Assembly (NCBI GenBank): GCA_023511795.1
Contig: JAIMAU010000003.1
Span: 248,001-312,000 of the forward strand
Reading direction: 5' to 3'
DNA length: 64,000 bases
Source: Armatimonadota bacterium
Lineage (GTDB): Bacteria > Armatimonadota > UBA5829 > DTJY01
This document shows positions 1 through 8,522 of this stretch, piece by piece. The position numbers and the translations under genes are program-made. The notes beneath the pieces are model-generated. The model was not told the DNA's origin. It worked only from the letters and a program-made list of their open reading frames with translations, and made no database searches. How positions within the stretch are numbered: the first letter of the stretch is position 1; each line of letters begins with the position of its first letter.

Positions 1-735
1 AAGCCCATATTTGTTATTGGCTCCGGGACAAACCTCTTAGTTTCGGACAGAGGGTTAAAGGGTTTAGTACTAAAACTTGGTTCGGCATTTACACACATTC
101 ATACCCAGGGAACACGGCTGGTTGCAGGGGCGGCAGCGCGACTTCCGGCACTCGTGAAGCAAGCCCTGGATAGCGGACTCTCGGGCTTAGAAGGTTTGGT
201 GGGCATTCCCGGTTCAGTCGGTGGAGCAGTATGCATGAACGCCGGCATCCCATCATGTGAAATTAAAGACACACTTTACTCAATTAAGGCTCTGGATTCC
301 GAAGGCCGCCCGTGTGAATTAAAAAGAGACGAATTACATTTTGCCTATAGAACTAGCGATATCAGTGACCGCGGGCTAATTATTCTCGAGGCGACCTTTG
401 AGCTTAAGCACGGTGAAAAAGCTGAAATAGCGCGTACCGTGAACCAGCTAATGGCAAAGCGCCGTGAGAAGCAACCTGTCAGCATGAAAACGGCAGGGTC
501 GGTATTTAAGAACCCGCCGAACGGATATGCTGGCCAATTGCTTGAGTCCGCCGGTGCAAAGGGGATGTCCGTTGGAGGTGCAAGAGTTTCGCCAATGCAC
601 GCGAACTTTATTGAAAACATTGGCAGAGCATCCGCCGCGGACATCCACGAGCTCGTTCAACGCCTTCAGCAACTTGTTGAAGAAAAACATGGAATTAAAT
701 TGGAAACCGAAATACGAATAGTCGGAGAGTGGTAG
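1..735 (+). CDS. murB: UDP-N-acetylenolpyruvoylglucosamine reductase MurB (5' end cut off)
   Basis: MurB reduces UDP-GlcNAc-enolpyruvate to UDP-MurNAc with NADPH and FAD in the cytoplasm, an early peptidoglycan step. The frame is open from base 1, so the N-terminus lies outside the window. The visible part begins in the FAD-binding region with GSGTNLLVSDRGLKG, then GIPGSVGGAVCMNAG. It continues with the YRTSD segment carrying the conserved Tyr-Arg, the GSVFKNP segment with the catalytic serine, and a C-terminal GIKLETEIRIVG segment with the conserved glutamate. About 245 residues are visible of a family length near 290-300. It is followed by ddl with one base between stop and start, so the two are surely co-transcribed. 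Identity is secure; only the start is missing. Confidence 0.95.
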   Translation, partial: KPIFVIGSGTNLLVSDRGLKGLVLKLGSAFTHIHTQGTRLVAGAAARLPALVKQALDSGLSGLEGLVGIPGSVGGAVCMNAGIPSCEIKDTLYSIKALDSEGRPCELKRDELHFAYRTSDISDRGLIILEATFELKHGEKAEIARTVNQLMAKRREKQPVSMKTAGSVFKNPPNGYAGQLLESAGAKGMSVGGARVSPMHANFIENIGRASAADIHELVQRLQQLVEEKHGIKLETEIRIVGEW

Positions 736-736
736 A

Positions 737-1780
737 GTGTCGCAAAAAATTAGAGTTGCCGTCTTAATGGGAGGAAGATCTAAAGAGCGGGAAGTCTCAC
801 TCTCAACGGGCCGAATGATTATGAACGCTCTAGACCCGCAAAAGTACGACGCCTTTGCGGTTGATAGTGCACTGATTGGGGTATCGGCCGCAACTCAACC
901 GAAAACTGCCTTTACAGGGTCGTCGGCGAAGGCTGAACCTTCATCCAATGCGTCGATTGAACTGCGGCCTCTTGACGACATAGTTCGAATGGACGACCAT
1001 TCTCCAAAACCTGATGTAGTAATTATCGCACTCCATGGAAAGTTTGGCGAAGATGGCACCATTCAGGGACTACTTGAGCTACTTGAAATACCATATGTCG
1101 GCTCGGGCGTGCTTGCCAGCGCCCTAGCTCTCAATAAAATCATGGCTCGCAAAGTGCTCCAATACGAGGGAATCCCTGTTCCTAAGGGTCTTTCAATTCG
1201 CCGAGGCAGCGATATAAAAGAATTCCAGGCCGAAGTCGAGCGCATATTAGGTTACCCCGTCATCGTTAAGCCCAATGAGGAAGGTTCTACCATTGGCATC
1301 AGCATAGTTCGAACTGCAGGGGACTTCGCTAAGGCCATCGAATCTGCCTATGAATACGACAGCGACATTTTAGTTGAGGAATTCATCGAGGGCGGAGTTG
1401 AGATTACCGGCGCAGTGCTTGGCAATGAAAAGCCTTTCGTTCTACCGTTAGTTGAAATTGTACCCGAAGGTGGGTTCTATGATTACCATGCCAAATATAC
1501 ACCTGGCGCAACCGAGGAAATCTGTCCAGCTCGCATCCCAAGGGAACAATACCGCGAAGCCGAGCGCTTGGCACTCGCATCACATAAAGCTCTTGGATGC
1601 AGGGGGATGTCGCGCACAGACATGATAGTCAAAGGAACGAACATTTGGGTGCTAGAGGTAAACACAATCCCGGGAATGACCCCAACAAGCCTGCTACCGC
1701 GTGCGGCACAAGCCGCGGGTATTTCTTTCCCAAAGCTGCTTGATATGTTAATCGAGTACGCATTGGAAGGCAGAGCTTAA
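737..1780 (+). CDS. ddl: D-alanine--D-alanine ligase
   Basis: Cytoplasmic ATP-grasp ligase that joins two D-alanines for the peptidoglycan pentapeptide. The 347-residue protein has HGKFGEDGTIQGLLELL near residue 96, the ATP-grasp lysine segment GYPVIVKPNEEGSTIG near 172, VEEFIEGGVEITGAV near 215, and the metal-binding VLEVNTIPGMTPTSLLP near the C-terminus. The start is GTG at 737, one base after the murB stop. A serine- and alanine-rich insertion around residues 55-75 is slightly longer than in enterobacterial DdlB. The stop codon shares one base with the ftsQ start (TTAATGA), indicating translational coupling in the cell-wall/division operon. Confidence 0.95.
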   Translation: MSQKIRVAVLMGGRSKEREVSLSTGRMIMNALDPQKYDAFAVDSALIGVSAATQPKTAFTGSSAKAEPSSNASIELRPLDDIVRMDDHSPKPDVVIIALHGKFGEDGTIQGLLELLEIPYVGSGVLASALALNKIMARKVLQYEGIPVPKGLSIRRGSDIKEFQAEVERILGYPVIVKPNEEGSTIGISIVRTAGDFAKAIESAYEYDSDILVEEFIEGGVEITGAVLGNEKPFVLPLVEIVPEGGFYDYHAKYTPGATEEICPARIPREQYREAERLALASHKALGCRGMSRTDMIVKGTNIWVLEVNTIPGMTPTSLLPRAAQAAGISFPKLLDMLIEYALEGRA

Positions 1781-2550
1781 TGAACGATATTACCTACATA
1801 CAGCCGAGACCAAAGCGCCGACGTCGAAAGCGCTACATCATAAACGCTTGGCGTCTGACATTATCTTGCCTGCTCTTTCTACTTTTCTTGGAACTTGTGG
1901 CAACAGCTTTCACCTCGCCATGGTTCTATATTACTAATATCAGAGTTGAAGGGACAAAAATTCTTTCTCCAAAAGCGGTAGCGCAGGATCTTAATATTCC
2001 ACCAAAGACTAACCTTTTTCGTTTGCAAACCCGCCGGTTAGTTAAGCGCTTACAATGCAATCCAATTGTTTTTCGAGCCTCAGTGCACAAGGTAGTTCCC
2101 GGAACCCTAGTTGTCAGAATTACAGAAAGAAAACCAATACTAACACTAAGTGCGAACGACAAATACTATGAAATTGACCGTTACAGCGTGCCATTTAGAA
2201 TTGTTCCCAAACCATCTGCGAACCTTCCGCTAGTAATCTGCCCAGCCCCGCGAAAAATCCTTTTAGGCAAGCCATTGAAAACGCAAAATTTCAATTCTGC
2301 AATAGAATGCTTGCTTCTTGCGCAACAAAAAAAGAATTTCACCGTAGCCAAAATATTCGTTGACCAAAATGGTGATTTATGTTTAAATACATCCGACGGG
2401 CTTGAGGTCAAAATAGGCCGCCCAGACAAACTCGACGAAAAGCTTGATATAGTCGAGTCGGTAATGAAGCAGTTGCCAAGCGCACGCACTGGTGCGGAAT
2501 ATATTGACGTCAGCTGCGGGCGCGAAGGTTCGGCGATAAAATACAAGTAA
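1780..2550 (+). CDS. ftsQ: cell division protein FtsQ/DivIB
   Basis: Bitopic divisome protein that bridges early and late division proteins and helps control septal peptidoglycan synthesis. The 256-residue product has a strongly basic cytoplasmic tail (PRPKRRRRKRY, residues 10-20), one membrane helix at about residues 28-47, and then a POTRA domain opening with FYITNIRVEGTKILS. A beta domain follows, with the FtsQ-type VVPGTLVVRITERKP segment. It overlaps the ddl stop by one base. Sequence is poorly conserved in this family, so the call rests on the topology, the POTRA opening and the position between ddl and ftsA. Confidence 0.88.
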   Translation: MNDITYIQPRPKRRRRKRYIINAWRLTLSCLLFLLFLELVATAFTSPWFYITNIRVEGTKILSPKAVAQDLNIPPKTNLFRLQTRRLVKRLQCNPIVFRASVHKVVPGTLVVRITERKPILTLSANDKYYEIDRYSVPFRIVPKPSANLPLVICPAPRKILLGKPLKTQNFNSAIECLLLAQQKKNFTVAKIFVDQNGDLCLNTSDGLEVKIGRPDKLDEKLDIVESVMKQLPSARTGAEYIDVSCGREGSAIKYK

Positions 2551-2613
2551 AGCCTTAGGGTTTTGCACTATAATTTAACTCGCTTCTATAAATAAAACGC
2601 AATGATAGGAGAA

Positions 2614-2636
2614 TGTCCTTAGCAATCTAAAGGACA
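2614..2636 (+). other. small hairpin in the ftsQ-DUF881 gap
   Basis: Perfect 7-bp inverted repeat TGTCCTT / AAGGACA with a 9-nt loop. It lies in the 103-bp gap after ftsQ. A perfect TATAAT stands at 2569-2574, but there is no good -35 in front of it. No T-run follows the stem, so it is not a standard terminator. It lies just upstream of the next start (2654) and could affect translation or mRNA processing there. Confidence 0.35.
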
Positions 2637-2653
2637 ATCCTTGGTCAACAAAT

Positions 2654-3415
2654 ATGAGCACTCCCGTTGGCATCAAACACAACTCGTGGATATGGCAGGT
2701 TACAATTCTCAGCATTGTGTTGGGAATGCTACTAGCAGCAGCATTAAAAACTCAGCAACACATCCGCACTGCCTCTGGGATTCCCACTACTCGTTTCCCA
2801 GGGTTGGTTCAAGCCCTTCAAGACGAGCGCCAGCGAGGAGAGCAATTGCGCAAAGAAATCGCAAATTATCAAAAGAAATTAGAGGAGTATCAGTCAGCTC
2901 TCGGGCAGGGGTCGACTCGCACAGAACTCTTGAACAAAGACTTGCAGAAGGCGAAGTTTCTCGCTGGTCTGACCCCCGTTCAAGGAGATGGAATAGTAGT
3001 TATTCTCAAAGACAGCACCAAGGAACCACCGCCGGATGCACCGCCCGATTTAGCACAGGAATATATTATTCACGATCAGGACATTCGCAATTTTGTCAAC
3101 GAGCTCCTTGCGGCAGGAGCGGAGGCAATAGCCGTAAACGGCCAGCGCCTCATAGCAAAATCAGCAATTCGATGCACAGGAGGAAGCATCAAAGTAAATG
3201 ATGTAGCCATTGCTCCTCCATACACAATTGTTGCTATTGGGCCACCGGATGCGATGGAGAGTGCTTTAAAAATCAGGGGCGGGATTGTCGACCAGTTTAA
3301 AATGCTAGAAGACCTAAGCGATATGGTTCGAATTCAAAAAAAGAAAAACCTGATGGTGCCGGCATACAACGGAAGCACAGAATTCCAATATGCCAAGCCG
3401 GTGAGCGTAGAATAG
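2654..3415 (+). CDS. DUF881 family membrane-anchored protein (YlxW-like)
   Basis: The 253-residue protein has a short N-terminus, one membrane helix (about residues 14-32), a coiled-coil stretch (about 60-95, rich in E, K, Q and R) and then the DUF881 domain. Recognisable parts are the GDGIVVILKDS-type segment, the IHDQDIRNFVNELLAAGAEAIAVNGQRL core, and a C-terminal PPYTIVAIGPPDAM segment. DUF881 genes (ylxW/ylxX in Bacillus) sit between ftsQ/divIB and sbp in Gram-positive division clusters; their biochemical role is unknown. The start is the only ATG before the membrane helix. Its Shine-Dalgarno is poor (AAAGGA about 19 nt away), so translation may be weak or structured. It is followed after one base by sbp. 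Confidence 0.85.
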   Translation: MSTPVGIKHNSWIWQVTILSIVLGMLLAAALKTQQHIRTASGIPTTRFPGLVQALQDERQRGEQLRKEIANYQKKLEEYQSALGQGSTRTELLNKDLQKAKFLAGLTPVQGDGIVVILKDSTKEPPPDAPPDLAQEYIIHDQDIRNFVNELLAAGAEAIAVNGQRLIAKSAIRCTGGSIKVNDVAIAPPYTIVAIGPPDAMESALKIRGGIVDQFKMLEDLSDMVRIQKKKNLMVPAYNGSTEFQYAKPVSVE

Positions 3416-3416
3416 G

Positions 3417-3782
3417 ATGGGCAGAATGGTTTGGCTGCCGATAGTTGGCTTACTAATTGGATTCACAATTATATATTTACCAAATGTTACAGTACCAGCT
3501 GGATTTGCAAGCTACCTTTCCCTGGCGACACTTGCCGGATTGGACTCACTTTTTGGCGGTATTCGCGCAGGACTGGAAGAAAAGTTTCGCGCAGACATAT
3601 TTATTAGCGGTTTCTTAGTAAATACGCTTCTCGCCGTTCTGCTAGCTTATCTTGGCGACCAGATTGGAGTTGATTTATTCCTTGCGGCTGTTGTTGCACT
3701 TGGAGGGCGAGTCTTCCTCAACCTGTCGCTTATAAGGCGCTACTGGCTCACCCAGATTGCGCTGACAAAAAAGGAACATTAG
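3417..3782 (+). CDS. sbp: small basic protein Sbp (DUF1290)
   Basis: A 121-residue integral membrane protein with three to four hydrophobic segments. The DUF1290 signature is clear: LAGLDSLFGGIRAGLEEKF (residues 40-58), then FISGFLVNTLLAVLLAYLGDQ, then VDLFLAAVVALGGRVFLNLSLIRR. In Bacillus and relatives sbp is always near ftsA/ftsZ and is thought to be linked to division, with no defined activity. It begins one base after the DUF881 stop and ends 12 bases before ftsA. The family's usual length is about 110-120 residues, so it looks complete. Confidence 0.9.
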   Translation: MGRMVWLPIVGLLIGFTIIYLPNVTVPAGFASYLSLATLAGLDSLFGGIRAGLEEKFRADIFISGFLVNTLLAVLLAYLGDQIGVDLFLAAVVALGGRVFLNLSLIRRYWLTQIALTKKEH

Positions 3783-3794
3783 GCGGGGATTGCT

Positions 3795-5033
3795 TTGGAC
3801 TACAGTTATCTAATAAGCAGTCTAGACATTGGAACCACTAAAATTTGCTGCCTAGTTGCCGAGATAACCACTGGTGCAAGCCTTGAAATACTGGGTGTTG
3901 GAATAACTCCATGCACGGGGTTAAGGAAAGGGGTGGTAGTAGATATTGCCTCGACCGTTTCAGCCATTCGCAAGGCAGTCGAGGAAGCACAAAAAATGGC
4001 AGGCGAAAGGATAGACTCCGTAGTCGTCGGCATAACTGGCGAACATATCGCCTGCCTAAATAGTCGAAGCGTTGTAGCAATAACACATCCGAGGAGAGAA
4101 ATTACCGAGGCCGATTTAGAGCGTGCCTTGGAATCGTCCAGAACTATTGTTCTGCCTTCCGACCGTGAAATAATCCATGCAATCCCGCGGTGGTATTCGG
4201 TTGACGGACAGCGTGGCATTCGTGCCCCAATTGGAATGCATGGAAATCGGTTAGAAGTAGAAACTCATGTTGTAACAGGGGTATCCACATTCCTCCAAAA
4301 TGTGCTAAAATGTGTCCACCAAGCTGGGCTGTCGGTTGATGGCACGGTACTTGAGCCCGTAGCAACCGGCGAGTGTGTACTTCTGCCGGCGGAACGCGAG
4401 CTTGGCGTTGCCCTGGCAGACATTGGCGGCGGCACAAGTGATGTTGCCGCATATATAGAAGGAGAAATATATTTCTCTGGGATTGTTCCCGTCGGCGGAA
4501 ACCATGTCACAAAGGACATATCCGTCGGTCTTCGAACAACAATTGAGGAAGCGGAGCGCATCAAACTAAATTATGGATATGCTGCCATCAAATTTGTGGG
4601 AAATGATGAAAGCTTCGAATTCACCAGTATAGGCAGCAATAAAGTAAGGCGGCTTCCCCAAAAAGTGCTGGCGGAGATAATCGAACCCAGAGCCGCAGAG
4701 ATGTGCCAGCTTATTGGGGAGCAGATAGAAAAGGCAGGATGCCGAGAAAAGCTCTCTGCTGGGCTAGTGCTAACTGGCGGAGGAGCACTACTTCGGGGTC
4801 TGCCGGAGTTGATGTCCGAGGTACTAGGCTTCCCCGTGAGAGTCGGGGCACCGTCAAACCTTACTGGGCATGCAAGCGCGGTGAGCAGTCCAGCATGTTC
4901 GACGGCGGTCGGTCTGCTAGAGTTCTGGCGCAAATACCAGGACAAGCAAATGGATGAAAGGCGCGACGGCACAGTTCTCTTTAACATATTAAAGCGTATC
5001 CGCGAGATATTTGCTAGGATTAACCAAGACTAG
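3795..5033 (+). CDS. ftsA: cell division protein FtsA
   Basis: Actin-fold ATPase that tethers FtsZ filaments to the membrane and recruits later division proteins. The 412-residue product has the phosphate-1 motif SLDIGTTKICCLVAE near residue 9. The SHS2/1C region follows (VVVGITGEHI; REIIHAIPRWYSVDG), then phosphate-2 VALADIGGGTSDVAAY near 207 and LVLTGGGALLRGLPEL near 325. The C-terminus ends in a basic amphipathic helix (LFNILKRIREIFARI), the expected membrane-targeting sequence. The start is TTG with a purine-rich GGCGGGG upstream. It is followed by ftsZ after 33 bases. Confidence 0.95.
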   Translation: MDYSYLISSLDIGTTKICCLVAEITTGASLEILGVGITPCTGLRKGVVVDIASTVSAIRKAVEEAQKMAGERIDSVVVGITGEHIACLNSRSVVAITHPRREITEADLERALESSRTIVLPSDREIIHAIPRWYSVDGQRGIRAPIGMHGNRLEVETHVVTGVSTFLQNVLKCVHQAGLSVDGTVLEPVATGECVLLPAERELGVALADIGGGTSDVAAYIEGEIYFSGIVPVGGNHVTKDISVGLRTTIEEAERIKLNYGYAAIKFVGNDESFEFTSIGSNKVRRLPQKVLAEIIEPRAAEMCQLIGEQIEKAGCREKLSAGLVLTGGGALLRGLPELMSEVLGFPVRVGAPSNLTGHASAVSSPACSTAVGLLEFWRKYQDKQMDERRDGTVLFNILKRIREIFARINQD

Positions 5034-5066
5034 CTTTCTAAATACAGCAAAGGGGGGCAAAGTATT

Positions 5067-6119
5067 ATGGCAAACGGCAGCAATTCGGACCATTACGCAA
5101 AAATCAAAGTGGTCGGCATTGGGGGAGGAGGCACGAACGCAGTCAATCGCATGATTGAGTGCGGCGTTACTGGCGTAGGCTTCCTAGCCATGAACACCGA
5201 TGCACAGGTCCTTGCAATGTCATCTGCTGACGAACGGTTGCAGATTGGCGAGAACCTTACAAAAGGCCTGGGTTGCGGTGGCGATCCTGAGATTGGACGA
5301 AATGCGGCTGAGGAAAGCAAGCAAGACATCAAAAAGGCACTTGAAGGCGCGGACATGGTTTTCATCACCGCAGGCATGGGCGGCGGCACAGGGACCGGCG
5401 CTGCTCCGATTGTGGCCCAAATTTCCAAAGAATTGGGTGCTCTCACGGTAGCTGTGGTCACCAAACCATTCAGCTTCGAGGGGCCCCGAAGGGCGCGCAC
5501 AGCAGAGGAAGGCATAGACAGCCTCAGGGACAAAGTTGATACAATCATCACAATCCCAAATGACCGTCTACTAGCAGTCACCGAAAAGAAAGCCACCCTC
5601 ATTGAGGCGTTCCGGATGGCAGACGACATCCTCAGGCAGGGTGTTCAGGGAATTTCGGATATCATCACTATTCCCGGCATGATTAATGTAGACTTCGCAG
5701 ATGTTAAGGCTGTAATGGCAGACGCAGGAACAGCCCTAATGGGCATTGGCTATGCAACGGGCGACAATCGCGCTGTGGAGGCTGCTCAGGCGGCGATATC
5801 AAGCCCGCTTCTTGAAAGCAGTATCGAAGGAGCCAGGGGAGTTCTCTTCAACATTACCGGTGGCCCAGATTTGACGCTCTCCGAGGTATATGAAGCAGCT
5901 GACGTTATATTCAAGACAAGCGACGAACGCGACGCAAATATCATCTTTGGAACAGTTATTAACGAGCGAATGGAAGGCGCAGTCCAGGTCACAGTTCTAG
6001 CAACTGGCTTCGACGGAGCTAGGACCATGGGCACCGAACGCATGACAGCCCGCGAGAGCATTCCAACCCGCGGCGTGGCAGAAGATTTTGATATCCCTGC
6101 TTTTCTGCGGCGAAGATAA
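5067..6119 (+). CDS. ftsZ: cell division protein FtsZ
   Basis: Tubulin-like GTPase that forms the Z ring. The 350-residue protein has the [15 protein letters not shown] opening, the GTP signature [10 protein letters not shown] near residue 110, NDRLL with the base-contacting region, and the T7 loop [11 protein letters not shown] near 212. It ends in [11 protein letters not shown], the conserved C-terminal peptide that binds FtsA. The linker between the GTPase core and that peptide is very short, about 20 residues ([19 protein letters not shown]). A strong Shine-Dalgarno (AAAGGGGGGC) precedes the ATG. It is the last gene of the dcw segment seen here; a long inverted repeat follows its stop. 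Confidence 0.97.
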   Translation: MANGSNSDHYAKIKVVGIGGGGTNAVNRMIECGVTGVGFLAMNTDAQVLAMSSADERLQIGENLTKGLGCGGDPEIGRNAAEESKQDIKKALEGADMVFITAGMGGGTGTGAAPIVAQISKELGALTVAVVTKPFSFEGPRRARTAEEGIDSLRDKVDTIITIPNDRLLAVTEKKATLIEAFRMADDILRQGVQGISDIITIPGMINVDFADVKAVMADAGTALMGIGYATGDNRAVEAAQAAISSPLLESSIEGARGVLFNITGGPDLTLSEVYEAADVIFKTSDERDANIIFGTVINERMEGAVQVTVLATGFDGARTMGTERMTARESIPTRGVAEDFDIPAFLRRR

Positions 6120-6156
6120 AAAGACACGCAAAAGGGTAAAAACAAACCAGAGTTAA

Positions 6157-6208
6157 AATGGGAGAATGGGCAAAAGAAAAGAAGAGCAATGATTCCCATT
6201 CTCCCATT
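6157..6208 (+). repeat. 14-bp perfect inverted repeat after ftsZ
   Basis: AATGGGAGAATGGG (6157-6170) is exactly complementary to CCCATTCTCCCATT (6195-6208), with a 24-nt purine-rich loop. The right arm is part of a short direct repeat of CCCATTCT. It lies in the 119-bp gap between ftsZ and the radical SAM gene. It may end or attenuate ftsZ transcription, but only a weak run of T follows. A GGGAGAA-containing long stem also occurs at 22359-22421. Confidence 0.6.
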
Positions 6209-6238
6209 CTCTATTAACCCGTTCCCTGAGGTGCCGGC

Positions 6239-7951
6239 ATGTCAAAGCAGCTAGCAGAGACTATTAGGAAGCGCCTTGAAAAGGAAACGGGCACAATCTA
6301 TAAACCCCATGCTGCAAACATTCGATTCGCCCTCGCTTTCCCAAACACATACTACACCGGCATGTCAAATCTAGGTTTCCAAGTGGTCTACCGTATGCTA
6401 AATGAAACAGAGGGCGCGGTCTGTGAGAGAGTTTTCCTCCCCGATGCCGATGATATGGCAGACCTACTTAGAACCAACGAGCCGCTTATAACCATGGAAT
6501 CCCAAATGCCGGTTCGAAACTTTGATGTGCTAGCTTTTTCAATCTCATATGAGCTTGATTACCTCAATGTGCTTAAAATGCTTTCTCTTTCGAAAATTAG
6601 CGAACTTCCAGAGGAACGTGGGCAAGACCAGCCACTTGTAATCGCAGGGGGAGCCGCCGTTACATTCAATCCTGAAACTCTAGCGCCGTTCTTTGATGCC
6701 TTTATAATCGGTGAGGCGGAAGAACTCATCAAGGAAATGGTTGAGATACTTCGCCGCCCGAACGATCGTGATGCCGTTTTGGAAGCCCTGGCACAAGTCG
6801 AAGGAATCTACATACCGAAGTTCTACCACCCCTCTTATAAAGACGATGGCACGCTCAGCGGCTACAAAGTAACCCACGGCGCACCAGAACGAATTAGGCG
6901 GCGCTGGGTAAGGAACCTCAACTTGTATAACCCAGCAAGCGTCATACAAACGCCCGAGACCGAGTTTTCGAATATGATACTCGCCGAGATTGCACGCGGG
7001 TGCGGTAGGCAATGCAGATTCTGCGTTGCGGGACACATTTATCGCCCTCCAAGACCCCGAAGCCCAGAATCTGTGCTTTCGGGGATAAAGGCTTCCGAGC
7101 GCTCGGCACGACAAACAAGAGTAGGCCTTGTGAGTGCTTCTGTGTTCGACCATCCAAGTTCGCTTTTAATTTGCCAATCGCTTATTGAGCAAAACAGACT
7201 TTTTTCGATATCATCCACTCGCTTGGACACCCTCAACCGCGACATTGTAGGAGCCCTTCATGCAGGCGGCCATGAGACTCTAACATTGGCACCGGAGGCG
7301 GGAAGTGAGCGGCTTCGCTTAGTGATAAATAAGCCAATAAGCGACGAAGCGATACTTAATGCGGCGGCCATTGCCTGGGACGGAGGCTTTCGAAGCTTGA
7401 AGCTCTATTTTATGGTTGGTCTTCCAACTGAGGAAACCAAAGATGTTCATGCAATCATTCACCTCGTTACGAAAATTGCTGAGGCATTTAAATGGCGGCG
7501 GCTTATCGTATCTGCTAGCTGCTTTGTTCCTAAACCCTGGACGCCATTCCAATGGTGCTCAATGGAACATGAAAAAGAACTTTCAGAAAAATTAACGACC
7601 ATCCGAAGGGCGCTTCGAACTGTCAAACATGTGAACGTTTCATGCGAAAGCGCAAGGGAAGCCGTGCTCCAAGGAATCTTCGCTAGAGGCGACCGCAGGC
7701 TGAAAGAAATACTACTCTTGATGCATCGTGAGGGTCTCTCATGGCGCAAAGCTTTTGAGAATGCTCAGATTTCCCCCGAATTTTACGCTCACCGGCAGAG
7801 GCACAAAGATGAAATTTTCCCTTGGGACCACATCCACATCGGAGTAGCAAAAGCATATCTCTGGGCTGAATACGAGCGAGCAATGATAGCTGCTCCTACG
7901 GAAGAATGTTTGGTCGGAATCTGCCGTAGATGCGGCGTCTGCCATACTTAA
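6239..7951 (+). CDS. B12-binding-type radical SAM protein (TIGR03960-like)
   Basis: A 570-residue protein of the uncharacterised radical SAM family that in other genomes is often fused or adjacent to a DUF2344 domain near ribonuclease E/G genes. The N-terminal part (YYTGMSNLGFQVVYRMLN, then LAFSISYELDYLN) is the cobalamin-binding-like region. The Fe-S motif is C255-x3-C259-x2-C262 in ARGCGRQCRFCVAG. LAPEAGSERLRLVINKP and LYFMVGLPTEE are typical radical SAM barrel strands. The C-terminus has a second cysteine group (CRRCGVCHT) where the usual protein would continue. ATG with GAGGTG upstream. No DUF2344 partner follows, which is unusual. Substrate unknown. Confidence 0.85.
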   Translation: MSKQLAETIRKRLEKETGTIYKPHAANIRFALAFPNTYYTGMSNLGFQVVYRMLNETEGAVCERVFLPDADDMADLLRTNEPLITMESQMPVRNFDVLAFSISYELDYLNVLKMLSLSKISELPEERGQDQPLVIAGGAAVTFNPETLAPFFDAFIIGEAEELIKEMVEILRRPNDRDAVLEALAQVEGIYIPKFYHPSYKDDGTLSGYKVTHGAPERIRRRWVRNLNLYNPASVIQTPETEFSNMILAEIARGCGRQCRFCVAGHIYRPPRPRSPESVLSGIKASERSARQTRVGLVSASVFDHPSSLLICQSLIEQNRLFSISSTRLDTLNRDIVGALHAGGHETLTLAPEAGSERLRLVINKPISDEAILNAAAIAWDGGFRSLKLYFMVGLPTEETKDVHAIIHLVTKIAEAFKWRRLIVSASCFVPKPWTPFQWCSMEHEKELSEKLTTIRRALRTVKHVNVSCESAREAVLQGIFARGDRRLKEILLLMHREGLSWRKAFENAQISPEFYAHRQRHKDEIFPWDHIHIGVAKAYLWAEYERAMIAAPTEECLVGICRRCGVCHT

Positions 7952-7957
7952 AGTAGC

Positions 7958-7983
7958 AATACTTTTAAATAAGTCAAAGTATT
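7958..7983 (+). terminator. possible weak terminator after radical SAM gene
   Basis: AATACTTT (7958-7965) pairs perfectly with AAAGTATT (7976-7983) across a 10-nt loop, 6 bases after the stop. A short TTTT follows but the stem is AT-only, so it would be a weak terminator at best. Confidence 0.35.
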
Positions 7984-8022
7984 TTAAAAGCGAATTTTTA
8001 ATCTACTAGTTGCTTAAAGAGA

Positions 8023-8051
8023 TTGACAAGAAGGCTAATATATGCTAATTT
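8023..8051 (+). promoter_or_regulatory. possible sigma-70 promoter for the STAS gene
   Basis: A perfect TTGACA at 8023-8028 is followed after 17 bases by TAATTT (8046-8051), a poor -10 match. The surrounding DNA is AT-rich. It lies about 75 bases before the STAS start at 8125. The -35 is strong and the -10 doubtful. Confidence 0.35.
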
Positions 8052-8124
8052 ATAGGATAAGCAGGCCGTCGTTATCCCCCGAAGTTGAGGGATGGCAAAG
8101 AAAAAATTGATTAGGGGGAAGTAG

Positions 8125-8430
8125 ATGGACTTCAAAGTAAACCTCGAATACGATGGCGAAATGCCTGTCGTCATTGTAACTGGTGATCTCGACTTTGATA
8201 CATCCCCGCACCTCGCCAAATGTCTCCAACAACTAATAGAAAGTAATCATACCACATTTTGCGTAGACCTAACTAGCGTCGAATACATGGATTCGGAGGG
8301 ATTGAAAGCTCTTATTAAAGCTTACCATGAGCTAAAAGGACAAGGGAAAATTCAGGTGAGAGGAACTCATGGCTCAATCCGCCGAATATTTGAAATCTCA
8401 GGTCTACACAAACTTTTCGACATCAAATGA
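8125..8430 (+). CDS. STAS-domain anti-sigma factor antagonist
   Basis: A 101-residue single STAS domain. The order is VVIVTGDLDFDTSPHLAKCL, then FCVDLTSVEYMDSEGLKALIKAY, then IQVRGTHGSIRRIFEISGLHKLF. The segment YMDSEGLKAL carries the serine that is phosphorylated by partner-switching kinases in SpoIIAA/RsbV proteins. Such proteins release a sigma factor by binding its anti-sigma factor. No kinase or sigma gene is adjacent, so the partner must be encoded elsewhere. The ATG has a good AGGGGGAAG ribosome site. It stands alone, convergent with the PD40 gene. Confidence 0.9.
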   Translation: MDFKVNLEYDGEMPVVIVTGDLDFDTSPHLAKCLQQLIESNHTTFCVDLTSVEYMDSEGLKALIKAYHELKGQGKIQVRGTHGSIRRIFEISGLHKLFDIK

Positions 8431-8484
8431 TTTTAGCATTCGAATACGTGGAACGTCTGCTTTTTCGATATAAATACGCTTTTG

Positions 8485-8515
8485 AATTGTTGACAGCGCA
8501 TGAATCTAAACAATT
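8485..8515. other. inverted repeat between convergent genes
   Basis: AATTGTT (8485-8491) and AACAATT (8509-8515) form a 7-bp perfect stem with a 17-nt loop in the 92-bp space between the convergent STAS and PD40 genes. Position fits a bidirectional stop signal. The absence of T-runs makes this weak. Confidence 0.3.
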
Positions 8516-8522
8516 GCCCTTA

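Noticed and set aside
2641-3201. 186-codon TTG-started frame overlapping the DUF881 gene
   Set aside because: Same strand, shifted frame, no conserved motifs, while the other frame has the DUF881 signature.
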